Shown one piece after another: positions 18,088 to 27,386 of a DNA stretch of 64,000 nt. The notes under the pieces were generated by a model. That model saw only the letters and a list, made by a program, of their open reading frames with translations, was not told the DNA's origin and made no database searches. Origin of the DNA: Pseudoalteromonas haloplanktis ATCC 14393. Its GTDB lineage: Bacteria; Pseudomonadota; Gammaproteobacteria; Enterobacterales; Alteromonadaceae. The DNA is taken from NCBI RefSeq assembly GCF_000238355.1, contig NZ_AHCA01000011.1, forward strand, positions 62,001 through 126,000. The letters are read 5' to 3'. The translations under genes were made by a program, and so were the position numbers. How positions within the stretch are numbered: the stretch's first letter is position 1; every line of letters starts with the position of its first letter.

Positions 18088-20856
18088 ATGCAGAGTAAAT
18101 TTTCTTCTCCTGTAAAAGGCCTGTTGCCTCTTTTTATAATTATAAACCTAGCAGTAACCGCACTCGCTGTAGTTGCGTACTCCTTTTACCCCACACAAAA
18201 TGCTAACGCAGAGCAAAACTCCGTAAGCTTACTGCAGTTAGCCGAGCAACTAGATACACCTTTAGTAAACGCATTAACTCGCCCAGGGCAAGATAATGCA
18301 AACAAACTACTCGATTTAAGTGTCGCACTGAATGCTGAGTTTGATTATTACTTATATAGATATACTCCAACAACACAAGCACAATTAGTTTTCGCCAGTA
18401 ATGAGTCAGTAATTGCAGCTGTGAAACTAAACCAACACTTAGTTGAACAAGGTATTATTCACCATCAACTAAACTTAAATGATCAACCCGTTGGTGAATT
18501 GATTATTCAACAAAAATCCAATTCATCAGCCGTGTTGCCCCAACACTCATCAGTATTCTCAATGGCTATTGCTGGATTTGCTGTTGTCAGCTTATTTTTA
18601 CTGGCACTGTTTTTTAATGCTTACCTCAATAATCGGATCCGCAAAAGCAGTGACATGCTTGCCCATGAATTAGAAAGCATTACAAAATCTAACAGCTACA
18701 ACACCAAAGTCGATGAGCAACTAGATATTGGCCTTGATATTGTGGCAAAAAATATCAATCAGCTATTATTACAAGTACAAAACGCAATTAGTAATAATGA
18801 TATCGCTCAACGAGATTTACAGAATCTACAAAGTAGCCTTGAAACGGAAGTACAAAACCGTACCTTAGCACTTGAAAATGCAAGCCAAAGAGCTGAACAA
18901 GCCAGCGAAGCAAAAACCACATTCTTAGCAACTATGAGCCATGAAATACGTACGCCAATGAACGGTGTTATCGGCACAATTGATTTATTAAGGCAAACCG
19001 AACTAAATGGCGCGCAACATCGCTTAACTACGATTATTCGTGAATCGGCCTTTTCTTTATTGGGGATTTTGGATGATATTTTAGACTTTTCAAAAATTGA
19101 AGCCGGTAAACTCAACATCGATCCAACGCCATTTTCAGTGTCAGATACAATCGAGGAAGTTGCTAGAGTATTATCATCTGTGGCTAAAAAGCGTCAATTA
19201 GAATTAGACCTAGCTATCGCTCCCGATATACCAGTTAATTTAATCGGTGATACGGTACGTGTCCGCCAAGTACTTTATAACTTATGCAGTAATGCAATTA
19301 AGTTTACCAGCAGCAATGATGACCGCGTAGGCTATGTGCGCATTTCGGTAGAAGTAGCACAAAATACCACAGATCACTTCACCTTACGTTTTACAGTAAG
19401 TGATAATGGTAAAGGCATGAGTCAAACTCAGCTTCGGGAAATATTTAATCCATTTATTCAAGCTGAAGGCTCTATCACCCGTGAATACGGTGGTACTGGT
19501 TTAGGCTTATCTATTTGTAAAAGTTTGACCGAGCTAATGCTCGGCTCAATCAGTGTTACTAGCAACATCGGGATTGGTAGTGATTTTGTTGTAGAGCTGC
19601 CATTTAGTACAGAAAACAAAATTAAATATGCTCATAAAAACACATTAAAAGATCACCGAGTTGTACTTGTTACTGAGCACCCAACCAGAAAGCAAACTTT
19701 AAATCGTTACTTATCATTTATGGGTGCTAGAACAATTACAGCACAAACGGTAGAAGAAATTGAACAGCATCAAGACACTCACGGTATTATTTGGGTGCTT
19801 GATGGTGTTGATACTATGGATAAGACCAACTCTTTGCTACGCCGATTATTGTATACGCTTGAAGATAATAACCAGCAAGTTGTGGTACTTAGTAAGTTAG
19901 ACCAAACAGCTATTAACCATAAAAACATTTTTTACCTAAATGCCGCACCACTGTGTAAATCAAACTTTATGATGTCCCTGTTGGTTGCTGCTGGCCTTCA
20001 CATACCTAGAGAAGTTAAACCAGTTAAAACCCTTAATAACTATTTAAATATTGAACAAGCTCGCGATGAAAACAAGCTCGTACTACTTGTTGAAGACAAT
20101 ATTTTAAATCAGCAAGTACTCACTGACCAATTACATTTACTCGGGTTTGGCGTAGAGGTTGCTGAAAATGGTGAAGAAGGCTTAAAAATGTGGCAAAGCG
20201 GCCATTACCCATTAATTTTAACTGATTTACACATGCCTAAAATGTCAGGCTATGACATGGTCGAAAAAATCCGTGATGAAGCCGCTCAGCTAGAAGATAT
20301 AAATGCTCAACCTTATATTATCGCTGTAACAGCAAATGCCCTTAAAGGTGAAAAAGAACGCTGTTTAAACGTGGGAATTAATGACTTTATTACTAAACCG
20401 GTTGAATTAAATACACTAGAAGCAACCCTTAACAACTGGAGTAATGTAAGCAAGCAAGGACCTGTCGTAGCAACACAAAATAAGCCTACAGCACCGATTA
20501 ACCTAGAGATGCTTGCCAAATACATTAACAATGATGAAGCAAAACAATTACGCTTCTTTAAAATGTACTTAGAGCAAAGTCACATTTTAGCTAAAGAAAT
20601 TAATACTGGTGTGATGACTGCTGATTATGAAATAATTATCTCAGCTTGCCATCAGTTAAAATCAATATCGAAAACCATTGGTGCTGAAAAAGTTGCCGAG
20701 CTCGCCAGTGACTTTGAGAGCCATTGTAAAGAGCAAGACTTAACCAGTGATCAATTAATTGAATTGCGTGATAATTTAGAAATTGAATACTCTCGAGTTG
20801 CGCAATATTTAAAAGAGCAAGTACGTAACGCCCAAGAGCAAGATGACCTGATTTAA
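18088..20856 (+). CDS. Hybrid sensor histidine kinase (HisKA-HATPase-REC-Hpt)
   Basis: This 922-residue membrane kinase has two TM helices (about 13-34 and 157-180) enclosing a periplasmic domain of about 120 residues. These are followed by a coiled linker, HisKA with SHEIRTPMNG (His285), HATPase_c with GGTGLGLSICK, a degenerate receiver-like segment (about 520-640), a REC domain (VLLVEDN at about 665, phospho-Asp713 in LTDLHMPKMSG) and a C-terminal Hpt (His855 in ACHQLKSISK). The four-step relay plan resembles BarA/ArcB-type kinases. The target regulator is not adjacent. The signal is unknown. A strong terminator follows. Confidence 0.9.
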   Translation: MQSKFSSPVKGLLPLFIIINLAVTALAVVAYSFYPTQNANAEQNSVSLLQLAEQLDTPLVNALTRPGQDNANKLLDLSVALNAEFDYYLYRYTPTTQAQLVFASNESVIAAVKLNQHLVEQGIIHHQLNLNDQPVGELIIQQKSNSSAVLPQHSSVFSMAIAGFAVVSLFLLALFFNAYLNNRIRKSSDMLAHELESITKSNSYNTKVDEQLDIGLDIVAKNINQLLLQVQNAISNNDIAQRDLQNLQSSLETEVQNRTLALENASQRAEQASEAKTTFLATMSHEIRTPMNGVIGTIDLLRQTELNGAQHRLTTIIRESAFSLLGILDDILDFSKIEAGKLNIDPTPFSVSDTIEEVARVLSSVAKKRQLELDLAIAPDIPVNLIGDTVRVRQVLYNLCSNAIKFTSSNDDRVGYVRISVEVAQNTTDHFTLRFTVSDNGKGMSQTQLREIFNPFIQAEGSITREYGGTGLGLSICKSLTELMLGSISVTSNIGIGSDFVVELPFSTENKIKYAHKNTLKDHRVVLVTEHPTRKQTLNRYLSFMGARTITAQTVEEIEQHQDTHGIIWVLDGVDTMDKTNSLLRRLLYTLEDNNQQVVVLSKLDQTAINHKNIFYLNAAPLCKSNFMMSLLVAAGLHIPREVKPVKTLNNYLNIEQARDENKLVLLVEDNILNQQVLTDQLHLLGFGVEVAENGEEGLKMWQSGHYPLILTDLHMPKMSGYDMVEKIRDEAAQLEDINAQPYIIAVTANALKGEKERCLNVGINDFITKPVELNTLEATLNNWSNVSKQGPVVATQNKPTAPINLEMLAKYINNDEAKQLRFFKMYLEQSHILAKEINTGVMTADYEIIISACHQLKSISKTIGAEKVAELASDFESHCKEQDLTSDQLIELRDNLEIEYSRVAQYLKEQVRNAQEQDDLI

Positions 20857-20868
20857 TAGCAAGCATTA

Positions 20869-20893
20869 AAAAAGGGCTTCAGTAGCCCTTTTT
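20869..20893. terminator. Bidirectional terminator, hybrid kinase/yggX
   Basis: AAAAAGGGCT and AGCCCTTTTT form a perfect 10-bp stem with a TCAGT loop. A and T runs on both sides let it stop both converging transcripts. Confidence 0.88.
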
Positions 20894-20902
20894 AACTATA
20901 AA

Positions 20903-21175
20903 TTATTTCTCTGGTGGGCGATAACCTTCGATCTCCACCTCTTGGCCTTCGAATAAAAAGCCAACCATTTGCTCTTCTAGAAACGTGCGGTGCTCTGGAT
21001 CCATCATGTTCAAATGCTTTTCATTGATCAACATAGTTTGTTTATGTTGCCACTGGCTCCATGCTTCCTTAGAAATATTATTAAAAATCTTTTCACCAAG
21101 TTCACCAGGGTATAGTTGATAACCAAGGCCTTCGGCTTCTTTTTGTAACTTTTGACAAAATACTGTACGTGACAT
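20903..21175 (-). CDS. yggX: Fe(II)-trafficking/oxidative-stress protein YggX
   Basis: This 90-residue cytoplasmic protein begins MSRTVFCQKLQKEAEGLGYQ with the single conserved Cys7, and has WSQWQHKQTMLINE and EHRTFLEEQM, all typical of YggX. The family protects Fe-S clusters and takes part in iron handling. It is encoded 35 bases after mutY, itself an Fe-S enzyme gene, the same mutY-yggX order as in enterobacteria, so it is very likely in one operon with it. Length is normal. Confidence 0.95.
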   Translation of the reverse strand: MSRTVFCQKLQKEAEGLGYQLYPGELGEKIFNNISKEAWSQWQHKQTMLINEKHLNMMDPEHRTFLEEQMVGFLFEGQEVEIEGYRPPEK

Positions 21176-21210
21176 AATTGATCTCTTATGCTGTATTAAA
21201 ACGAAAGATA

Positions 21211-22278
21211 TTAGCTAGTGTAAACCATTGTGCTAATTTGTTTAACCAGCTTTTTAGTCGGTGCAGCTAAACCGACTTCAATTGACTGATCTAACGGGTA
21301 CCAAACTAACTGCCGCTCATTAACTACATCGGGGATTTTACTCACATTTAACACATGAGGGTTAATAGTTAGCTCAAAGTGTGAAAACACATGGGTAAAT
21401 GGTGTTATTTCGGTGGTGTTTAATCCAAGCCCCTGCTGTACCAAAAAAGCATCAAGTTGGCTTTTTTGTGTAAATTCAAAAAAGCTAAATAACCCGCCCC
21501 AAATCCCTGAGTTTGGCCTTTTTTCCATTAACACTTGGTCATCGCATTGAATAATCAGTTGATAACACTCTTTTTTAGGTACGATTTTTTTAGGTTTAGA
21601 GTGCGGAAACTGCTTAACCACTCCCTCATTAAATGCCCTGCAACGTGTACTCAATGGGCAAAGCTCACATTCGAACTTGCTACGTGAGCAAAGGCTTGCG
21701 CCTAAATCCATCATAGCTTGGTTAAACTCAATCACACTTTCTTTAGGTGTAAGCTGCTCTGTTAACTGCCATAATTGGTTCTCAACTTTTTTAACACCAT
21801 ACCAACCTTCGACCATAAAGTAGCGAGCAAGCACACGTTTTACATTACCATCTAAAATAGGATGATGTTGACCAAGTGATAACGATAACACCGCTCCAGC
21901 GGTGGAACGCCCTATTCCTGGCAGCGCGACAACTTCATCTAACGTTGTGGGAAACTTTCCCTGATATTGATCACGAATTATTTTAGCCGTTTTATGCAGA
22001 TTTCGAGCTCGGGCGTAATAACCTAAACCAGTCCAGTGATGTAATACCACATCTTCATCTGCATCCGCTAAAGCAATAATATCGGGAAAGCTTGCCATAA
22101 ATTTTTCAAAATAAGGAATAACTGTTACAACTTGAGTTTGCTGTAACATAACCTCAGACACCCATACTTTATAAGGCGTTTTATTCAGCTGCCATGGCAA
22201 GGTTTTACGGCCATGTAAGTGATACCAATCGACAACCTGCCCTGAAAACCAGTTTGCGTCACTGTTGTTTAACTTCAA
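21211..22278 (-). CDS. mutY: Adenine DNA glycosylase MutY
   Basis: A 355-residue base-excision repair enzyme that removes adenine mispaired with 8-oxoguanine. Visible features are the catalytic Glu42 in SEVMLQQTQV, a helix-hairpin-helix LPGIGRSTAGAV (119-130), catalytic Asp143 in LDGNVKRV, and a [4Fe-4S] ligand set Cys197-X6-Cys204-X2-Cys207-X5-Cys213. The C-terminal NUDIX-like domain (about 230-355) reads the 8-oxoG strand. It starts 166 bases from the divergent trmB and precedes yggX. Confidence 0.97.
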   Translation of the reverse strand: MKLNNSDANWFSGQVVDWYHLHGRKTLPWQLNKTPYKVWVSEVMLQQTQVVTVIPYFEKFMASFPDIIALADADEDVVLHHWTGLGYYARARNLHKTAKIIRDQYQGKFPTTLDEVVALPGIGRSTAGAVLSLSLGQHHPILDGNVKRVLARYFMVEGWYGVKKVENQLWQLTEQLTPKESVIEFNQAMMDLGASLCSRSKFECELCPLSTRCRAFNEGVVKQFPHSKPKKIVPKKECYQLIIQCDDQVLMEKRPNSGIWGGLFSFFEFTQKSQLDAFLVQQGLGLNTTEITPFTHVFSHFELTINPHVLNVSKIPDVVNERQLVWYPLDQSIEVGLAAPTKKLVKQISTMVYTS

Positions 22279-22444
22279 AATAATTACTTTTATAACTCGA
22301 CCCTTGATGGCAAGCAGTCTATTGCAGTGAGTTAAAATATCAAGTTCTGAACATACACAAAGGATAAAACCTTGTGATCAAGCCCGTGGTCAGGGATAAT
22401 ACGCCACCATTTTATGACATGTTGTTTTCATCAGGCCAAAATAT

Positions 22445-23170
22445 ATGAGTGATTCAAGTAACGATAACCTTGAGCAAGCAAAGCAAGAAGGTAAATATAT
22501 TCGTACAATTCGCAGCTTTGTAAAACGCGAAGGTCGTTTAACCAAAGGACAAGCTGCTGCAATTGAAAAGTGCTGGCCAACAATGGGTCTTGAGCACAAA
22601 AATGGCATGCTTGATTTAGCGCAAGTATTTGGTAATGACAACGACGTTGTTTTAGAAATTGGTTTTGGTATGGGTAAATCATTAGTCGAGATGGCTAAAA
22701 ACGCACCACACCTTAATTTTATCGGTATTGAAGTTCACCGCCCAGGTGTTGGCGCTTGTTTAATGGATGCCGATGAAGCAGGAATTAGTAACTTACGTAT
22801 TTTTGAACATGATGCGGTTGAAGTATTTGCTGATTGCATTGCTGAAGGTAGCATTACCACAGTGCAGTTGTTCTTCCCTGATCCATGGCATAAAAAGCGT
22901 CATCATAAACGCCGTATAGTGCAACCAGCATTTGTTGAAAGCCTCCGTAGTAAATTAAAAATTGGCGGTGTTTTTCATATGGCTACTGATTGGGAAAATT
23001 ACGCTGAACACATGCTTGAAGTCATGCAAGCAGCTGAGCACTTTACAAACCAATCACAGACAAACGACTATGTACCACGCCCAGATTTGCGCCCATTGAC
23101 GAAATTTGAACAACGTGGCCACCGTTTAGGTCACGGTGTTTGGGACCTAATGTTTGAACGCATTAGTTAA
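22445..23170 (+). CDS. trmB: tRNA (guanine-N7)-methyltransferase TrmB
   Basis: This 241-residue SAM-dependent enzyme forms m7G46 in tRNA. It has the SAM-binding motif LEIGFGMGKSL (about 72-82), FPDPWHKKRHHKRR (about 144-157), which is the TrmB signature, and a C-terminal TKFEQRGHRLGHGVWDL. It is divergent from mutY, the common arrangement in gammaproteobacteria. Length is normal. rsmC follows 30 bases later, so the two rRNA/tRNA methyltransferases may share a transcript. Confidence 0.97.
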   Translation: MSDSSNDNLEQAKQEGKYIRTIRSFVKREGRLTKGQAAAIEKCWPTMGLEHKNGMLDLAQVFGNDNDVVLEIGFGMGKSLVEMAKNAPHLNFIGIEVHRPGVGACLMDADEAGISNLRIFEHDAVEVFADCIAEGSITTVQLFFPDPWHKKRHHKRRIVQPAFVESLRSKLKIGGVFHMATDWENYAEHMLEVMQAAEHFTNQSQTNDYVPRPDLRPLTKFEQRGHRLGHGVWDLMFERIS

Positions 23171-23200
23171 TAACATACTTAATCAAAGGCAAAGCCATTT

Positions 23201-24226
23201 ATGAGCGCATTAACCAACCCTAGTTCATTATTACTTCGTAATAGCGAAAACCTCAAGGCAGACTCTATTTTAGTGGTTAATTTTGTCCAAGATGGTTTTT
23301 TGTCACAGCTTCAACAGCTAAACCCTAACAGTAGGATTAGTGCTTTTAGCTACAACCATGCAAATGGCGAGTTTGCAAAAAGCATCAAAGGTATTGATGT
23401 TTGCGTAAGCCATGAAATAGCGGCACACAATTTTGATTTAGTTATTTATTATTACCCTAAAGCCAAACCAGAAGCACTGATGACGCTGGATAATATCCGT
23501 GCAGTTATTAACCCTGAAGCCGAACTATTGGTGGTTGGTGAAAATAAAAGTGGTGTAAAATCAATTGAAAAGCAATTTAGCAGTTACTGTGAATACAGTA
23601 ATAAAATTGACAGTGCTCGCCATTGTGCTTTGTATCTATTTACAGAAATAACTACATTAGCTGAATTTGCAATCACTCGTTACCACAAACAATTCAATGT
23701 TGATGTTGCTAGCTTGAGTTTTAATGCGATTAGCATTCCTGGCGTGTTCAACCACGGCGAACTTGATGGTGGCACTAAAATATTGCTTGAGAATGCACCA
23801 ACTATTAAGTCAGGGAATGTACTCGATTTTGGTTGTGGCGCAGGTCTTATTGCCACTTTTTTGGGTTTGAAAAATCCAGCATTGAATTTTACTTGTACAG
23901 ATGTCAGCGCCCTTGCCGCTTATGCAACGGAGCAAACACTAAAGCTTAATAATATCAGCGGCAAAGCTTTATTAAGTGATGGTTTAGCTAAGGTAAGCGG
24001 AAAGTTCGAACTAATTATTTCAAACCCGCCGTTTCATACCGGTATTGCGACTGATTATACCGTAGCAGAACAATTCTTAAGTGGCGCGAAACAGCATTTG
24101 ACTAAACAAGGTAAATTAACAATTGTTGCAAACAGTTTCTTAAAATATCCACCTATTTTAGAAAGCCAATTTGGTGAGTATCAAACGGTGCATAAAACCA
24201 ATAAGTTTGCAGTATATAGCAGCTAA
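23201..24226 (+). CDS. rsmC: 16S rRNA (guanine-1207-N2)-methyltransferase RsmC
   Basis: The 341-residue protein has the duplicated fold of RsmC: a degenerate N-terminal methyltransferase half (about 1-160) and an active C-terminal half with the SAM motif VLDFGCGAGLIATFL and the N2-guanine methyltransferase motif NPPFHTG. It modifies G1207 of 16S rRNA in the 30S subunit. It follows trmB with a 30-base gap. Length matches E. coli RsmC. An AAAGGC-like ribosome site is close to the ATG. Confidence 0.95.
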   Translation: MSALTNPSSLLLRNSENLKADSILVVNFVQDGFLSQLQQLNPNSRISAFSYNHANGEFAKSIKGIDVCVSHEIAAHNFDLVIYYYPKAKPEALMTLDNIRAVINPEAELLVVGENKSGVKSIEKQFSSYCEYSNKIDSARHCALYLFTEITTLAEFAITRYHKQFNVDVASLSFNAISIPGVFNHGELDGGTKILLENAPTIKSGNVLDFGCGAGLIATFLGLKNPALNFTCTDVSALAAYATEQTLKLNNISGKALLSDGLAKVSGKFELIISNPPFHTGIATDYTVAEQFLSGAKQHLTKQGKLTIVANSFLKYPPILESQFGEYQTVHKTNKFAVYSS

Positions 24227-24387
24227 TTAAGCCGAAAGCTCAATACCGCAACGCGCTCAAAAAGCTGCTGAAAATAAAAATAGGTAGCTTTACAACAAAC
24301 TTAGGATATTTTTTAGTTACTTTGATAGGTCTTTGCTAGACTTATGGTAATTCTATCCCAATTATATATTCGGCTTTCATCATAATA

Positions 24388-26013
24388 ATGCCTAAATCAA
24401 CGTCGCAAACAAGTATTCGTAAAGCTCTGATCAGCGCAGTGATGCTTGTTACAGCCTTGTCTTTATCATTATCAATTTCAATATCTACTTACCTTGATGT
24501 AAAAGAACAAAAACTTTTAATAATAAACAAACTCAATATTTTAGCTGAAATTATCGCATTTAATGCGCAAGTTACAGTATTGTTTGATGATAGAAAAACC
24601 GAAGAGCAACGACTTAAATCTTTTGAAAGCATTCCACTCGTTAAAAACATACACATTTATGCGATCGATGATATTTCAAACAAACCTGTATTTTTTACCA
24701 GTTTCAATGCCAAGAAAACCCCACCTGTGCCGCTGCGTGTAGATAACATTGAACAGCTGCAGCAACCAAAGATCACCGAAGATTATGTAGAGTTGATCAA
24801 ACCGATCAACTACGAGGGCAATATTAAAGGCTACGTCTATATTCGTGGTGGACTAGAACGTCTCAATGCCTATATTAATAAAAAAATCCTTATCGATATT
24901 CTTTTAACATTATTCGTTTTAGTGTTGGTCTATTTTGTTGCAAAGCGCATTCAAAAACGTATTGCCGACCCAATTGACCAGTTAAGCACCTTACTGCAGG
25001 ATGTCTCAAAAAATCATAATTATGACGCCAGAGCCAAAAAAACAAATATTTCCGAAATAAATACCCTTTCAAATAGTTTAAATATCATGCTGACTCGCAC
25101 TCAAAACCAAATCGAGCGGCATAAAAATGATAAACAAGAAATTAAGCAATTAAACCAAAGTTTAGAAGAGAAAGTAAATCAACGTACCATCGCACTCAGA
25201 GAAGCTAACCAAGAGCTACTAACAACGCTAGAGCGAATGCATCAATATCAAAATCAAATTGTTGAAAGCGAAAAAATGGCCTCTCTAGGACAAATGGTTG
25301 CCGGTGTTGCCCACGAGGTGAATACGCCCATAGGTTTGGGGATCACCGGCTCCACTTTACTACGTGATAAGCTGGCAGAAATAAGCCAAGGGTTTGATCA
25401 AAAAACGTTAACCTCAAGCCAGCTAAAACGTTTTATTGATAATGGCATAGAAAACTTAGATCTTATCTATCGAAATTTAAATCGTGCGGCTGAGCTGGTT
25501 TCCAGCTTTAAAAAAGTCGCTGTGAATCAAGACGGGGAACTAAGTTCGCTGATTAATATGCATGATTTGCTCAGCAATGTAATCGTTTCAATGCGTACAG
25601 AATTACTCGTAAAAAACCCTAACATTGTTATTCATTGTTCATCGCAACTAATGTTTGAAACCAAAGCTGGGCCACTGCAGCAAGTACTGCAACAATTATT
25701 AAGCAACTCTATCATCCATGGCTTTCGAGATAATCAAAACAATGAAATCGAAATTACAGTTGAGCGAAACGAAAGCAGCCTGACCATTAACTACTTTGAT
25801 AATGGTGTTGGCGTTGATAAGAGTATTAAAAAACGTATTTTTGACCCCTTTGTTACAACAAAGCGTGGCGAAGGCGGTAGTGGCTTAGGTATGCATTTAG
25901 TTTACAATTTAGTCACTCAAGCCTTAGGCGGGAGTGTTTATTTTGATGACCAAAATTCAACTGGAACCCGTTTTATTATCACCTTGCCATTAACCGAGGC
26001 AAGTCGAATATGA
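24388..26013 (+). CDS. CHASE8-type sensor histidine kinase, partner of YfiR
   Basis: This 541-residue kinase has TM1 (about 12-32), a periplasmic region (about 36-160) that looks like CHASE8 (LNILAEIIAFNAQVTVLFDD is the giveaway), TM2 (about 166-187), HAMP, a coiled coil, a HisKA of the HPK4 kind with AHEVNTPIGLG (His309), and HATPase_c (DNGVGVD, GGSGLGMHL). In the well-known YfiBNR system the CHASE8-HAMP input is joined to a GGDEF domain; here it drives a kinase. The yfiR-like gene overlaps its stop by four bases. YfiR binding to the periplasmic domain and release on redox or envelope stress is inferred. No cognate response regulator is adjacent, unless it is arcA, 109 bases beyond yfiR. Confidence 0.85.
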   Translation: MPKSTSQTSIRKALISAVMLVTALSLSLSISISTYLDVKEQKLLIINKLNILAEIIAFNAQVTVLFDDRKTEEQRLKSFESIPLVKNIHIYAIDDISNKPVFFTSFNAKKTPPVPLRVDNIEQLQQPKITEDYVELIKPINYEGNIKGYVYIRGGLERLNAYINKKILIDILLTLFVLVLVYFVAKRIQKRIADPIDQLSTLLQDVSKNHNYDARAKKTNISEINTLSNSLNIMLTRTQNQIERHKNDKQEIKQLNQSLEEKVNQRTIALREANQELLTTLERMHQYQNQIVESEKMASLGQMVAGVAHEVNTPIGLGITGSTLLRDKLAEISQGFDQKTLTSSQLKRFIDNGIENLDLIYRNLNRAAELVSSFKKVAVNQDGELSSLINMHDLLSNVIVSMRTELLVKNPNIVIHCSSQLMFETKAGPLQQVLQQLLSNSIIHGFRDNQNNEIEITVERNESSLTINYFDNGVGVDKSIKKRIFDPFVTTKRGEGGSGLGMHLVYNLVTQALGGSVYFDDQNSTGTRFIITLPLTEASRI

Positions 26014-26534
26014 AACTAAGCGGTTTACTCCTGGCTTTGATAATCGCTTTTCCATGCTTTGTACTGGCTAAATCACCAGAGCAAGTTAAGTCCGCCTTTT
26101 TATTTCAGATTGCAAAATTTGTAGAGTTCCCCCAAATTAGCAATAATCGGCCGGTGACTTTTTGTTTTTACAACATTAAAAAGGGGGTTGGCGAGTTATT
26201 AAAGAGTAATTCTAGCCTGAAAATTAACAATAGACCGATTGAAACTGTCTTAATTGATAAAAATCAGCAAATTTCTGAACTTTCTCGTGTTTGTGATATC
26301 ACATACATTGATGAAACAATGGAAGATGATATAATTCCACTTTGGATCGATACCATTTCATTAAATACCTTAACAGTTGGTGAGAGTATTAATTTTTTAG
26401 AAAAAGGTGGCGTTATTTCTTTGATCCAAGAAGGGAATAAAATCCGACTGTATATCAATAAACAGCAGTTGTTGCGCAGTAGTTTTAAAGTGCAATCTCG
26501 GTTATTAGCTGTTTCTAAATTTCATCCGAATTGA
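26010..26534 (+). CDS. YfiR family periplasmic protein
   Basis: The 174-residue protein has a signal peptide (GLLLALIIAFPCFVLA, cut before KSPEQ) and the YfiR/DUF4154 features: VKSAFLFQIAKFVEFP near the mature start, VTFCFYN, SRVCDITYID, and a C-terminal GGVISLIQEGNKIRLYIN with LLRSSFKVQSRLL. In Pseudomonas YfiR represses the CHASE8 diguanylate cyclase YfiN from the periplasm. The ATGA overlap with the upstream kinase gene says that this one acts on that kinase (inference). Only two of the cysteines typical of YfiR disulfides are obvious in the mature part. Confidence 0.88.
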   Translation: MKLSGLLLALIIAFPCFVLAKSPEQVKSAFLFQIAKFVEFPQISNNRPVTFCFYNIKKGVGELLKSNSSLKINNRPIETVLIDKNQQISELSRVCDITYIDETMEDDIIPLWIDTISLNTLTVGESINFLEKGGVISLIQEGNKIRLYINKQQLLRSSFKVQSRLLAVSKFHPN

Positions 26535-26642
26535 TTTTACTTGTTAACAATTGGATATACTCCTATAATCACTAGTATTCGGTTTTATAATACAATACCG
26601 AATTAATTGTAAATAAAATATTCCGAAAAAGGTTAATTAATA

Positions 26643-27359
26643 ATGCAAACGCCAGTCATTCTGATTGTAGAGGATGAAGACGTAACTCGACTAAACCTCG
26701 TTAGTTTATTTGAAGCTGAAGGTTACAAAGTTATTGAAGCCATTGATGGCGATGACATGCATGACAAGCTTACAAATAATGATGATGTGAACCTTGTAGT
26801 TATGGACATCAACCTGCCAGGCAAAAACGGGCTAATTTTAGCGCGTGAATTACGTCAAAAGCGTAACGTTGGACTTATTTTCCTAACCGGTCGTGATAAT
26901 GATGTAGACCGTATATTAGGCCTAGAAATTGGTGCGGACGACTATATTACTAAGCCGTTCAATCCTCGTGAACTAACTATTCGTGCTCGTAACTTGCTTT
27001 CTCGTACTGCTCTTGGCGGTGAAGAATCAAGCCTTGAAACAAATGGTGTGATCACCTTCAATGGCTGGGAACTTGACGAAAATAGCCGCTGTTTAACATC
27101 GCCAAATGGTGACGCTAAGCGTTTACCTAAAGGTGAATACAGAGCACTACGTTTAATGCTTGACTCTCCAGGCCGTATTTTTAGCCGCGAGCAATTGATC
27201 AAGCATATGACTGGTCGTGAACTTCGTGCAAATGACCGTACTGTTGACGTAACGATCCGTCGTATTCGTAAACATTTTGAAAGTGATAACAGCACATCTG
27301 AGCTGATCAGCACCATCCATGGTGAAGGTTATCGTTTCATTGGCAAAATTGATAGTTAA
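26643..27359 (+). CDS. arcA: Response regulator ArcA (aerobic respiration control)
   Basis: This 238-residue OmpR-class regulator is very close to E. coli ArcA throughout: MQTPVILIVEDE, phospho-Asp55 in VVMDINLPGKNG, GLEIGADDYITKPFNPREL, and a winged helix ending VDVTIRRIRKHFES...IHGEGYRF. It represses respiratory and TCA genes when oxygen is short, after phosphorylation by ArcB. It faces arcB across only 27 bases. There is no strong terminator between the two, so some antisense overlap of the transcripts is likely. Confidence 0.96.
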   Translation: MQTPVILIVEDEDVTRLNLVSLFEAEGYKVIEAIDGDDMHDKLTNNDDVNLVVMDINLPGKNGLILARELRQKRNVGLIFLTGRDNDVDRILGLEIGADDYITKPFNPRELTIRARNLLSRTALGGEESSLETNGVITFNGWELDENSRCLTSPNGDAKRLPKGEYRALRLMLDSPGRIFSREQLIKHMTGRELRANDRTVDVTIRRIRKHFESDNSTSELISTIHGEGYRFIGKIDS

Positions 27360-27386
27360 TATCTTTTTTAGCAAATACCTGCAGCA

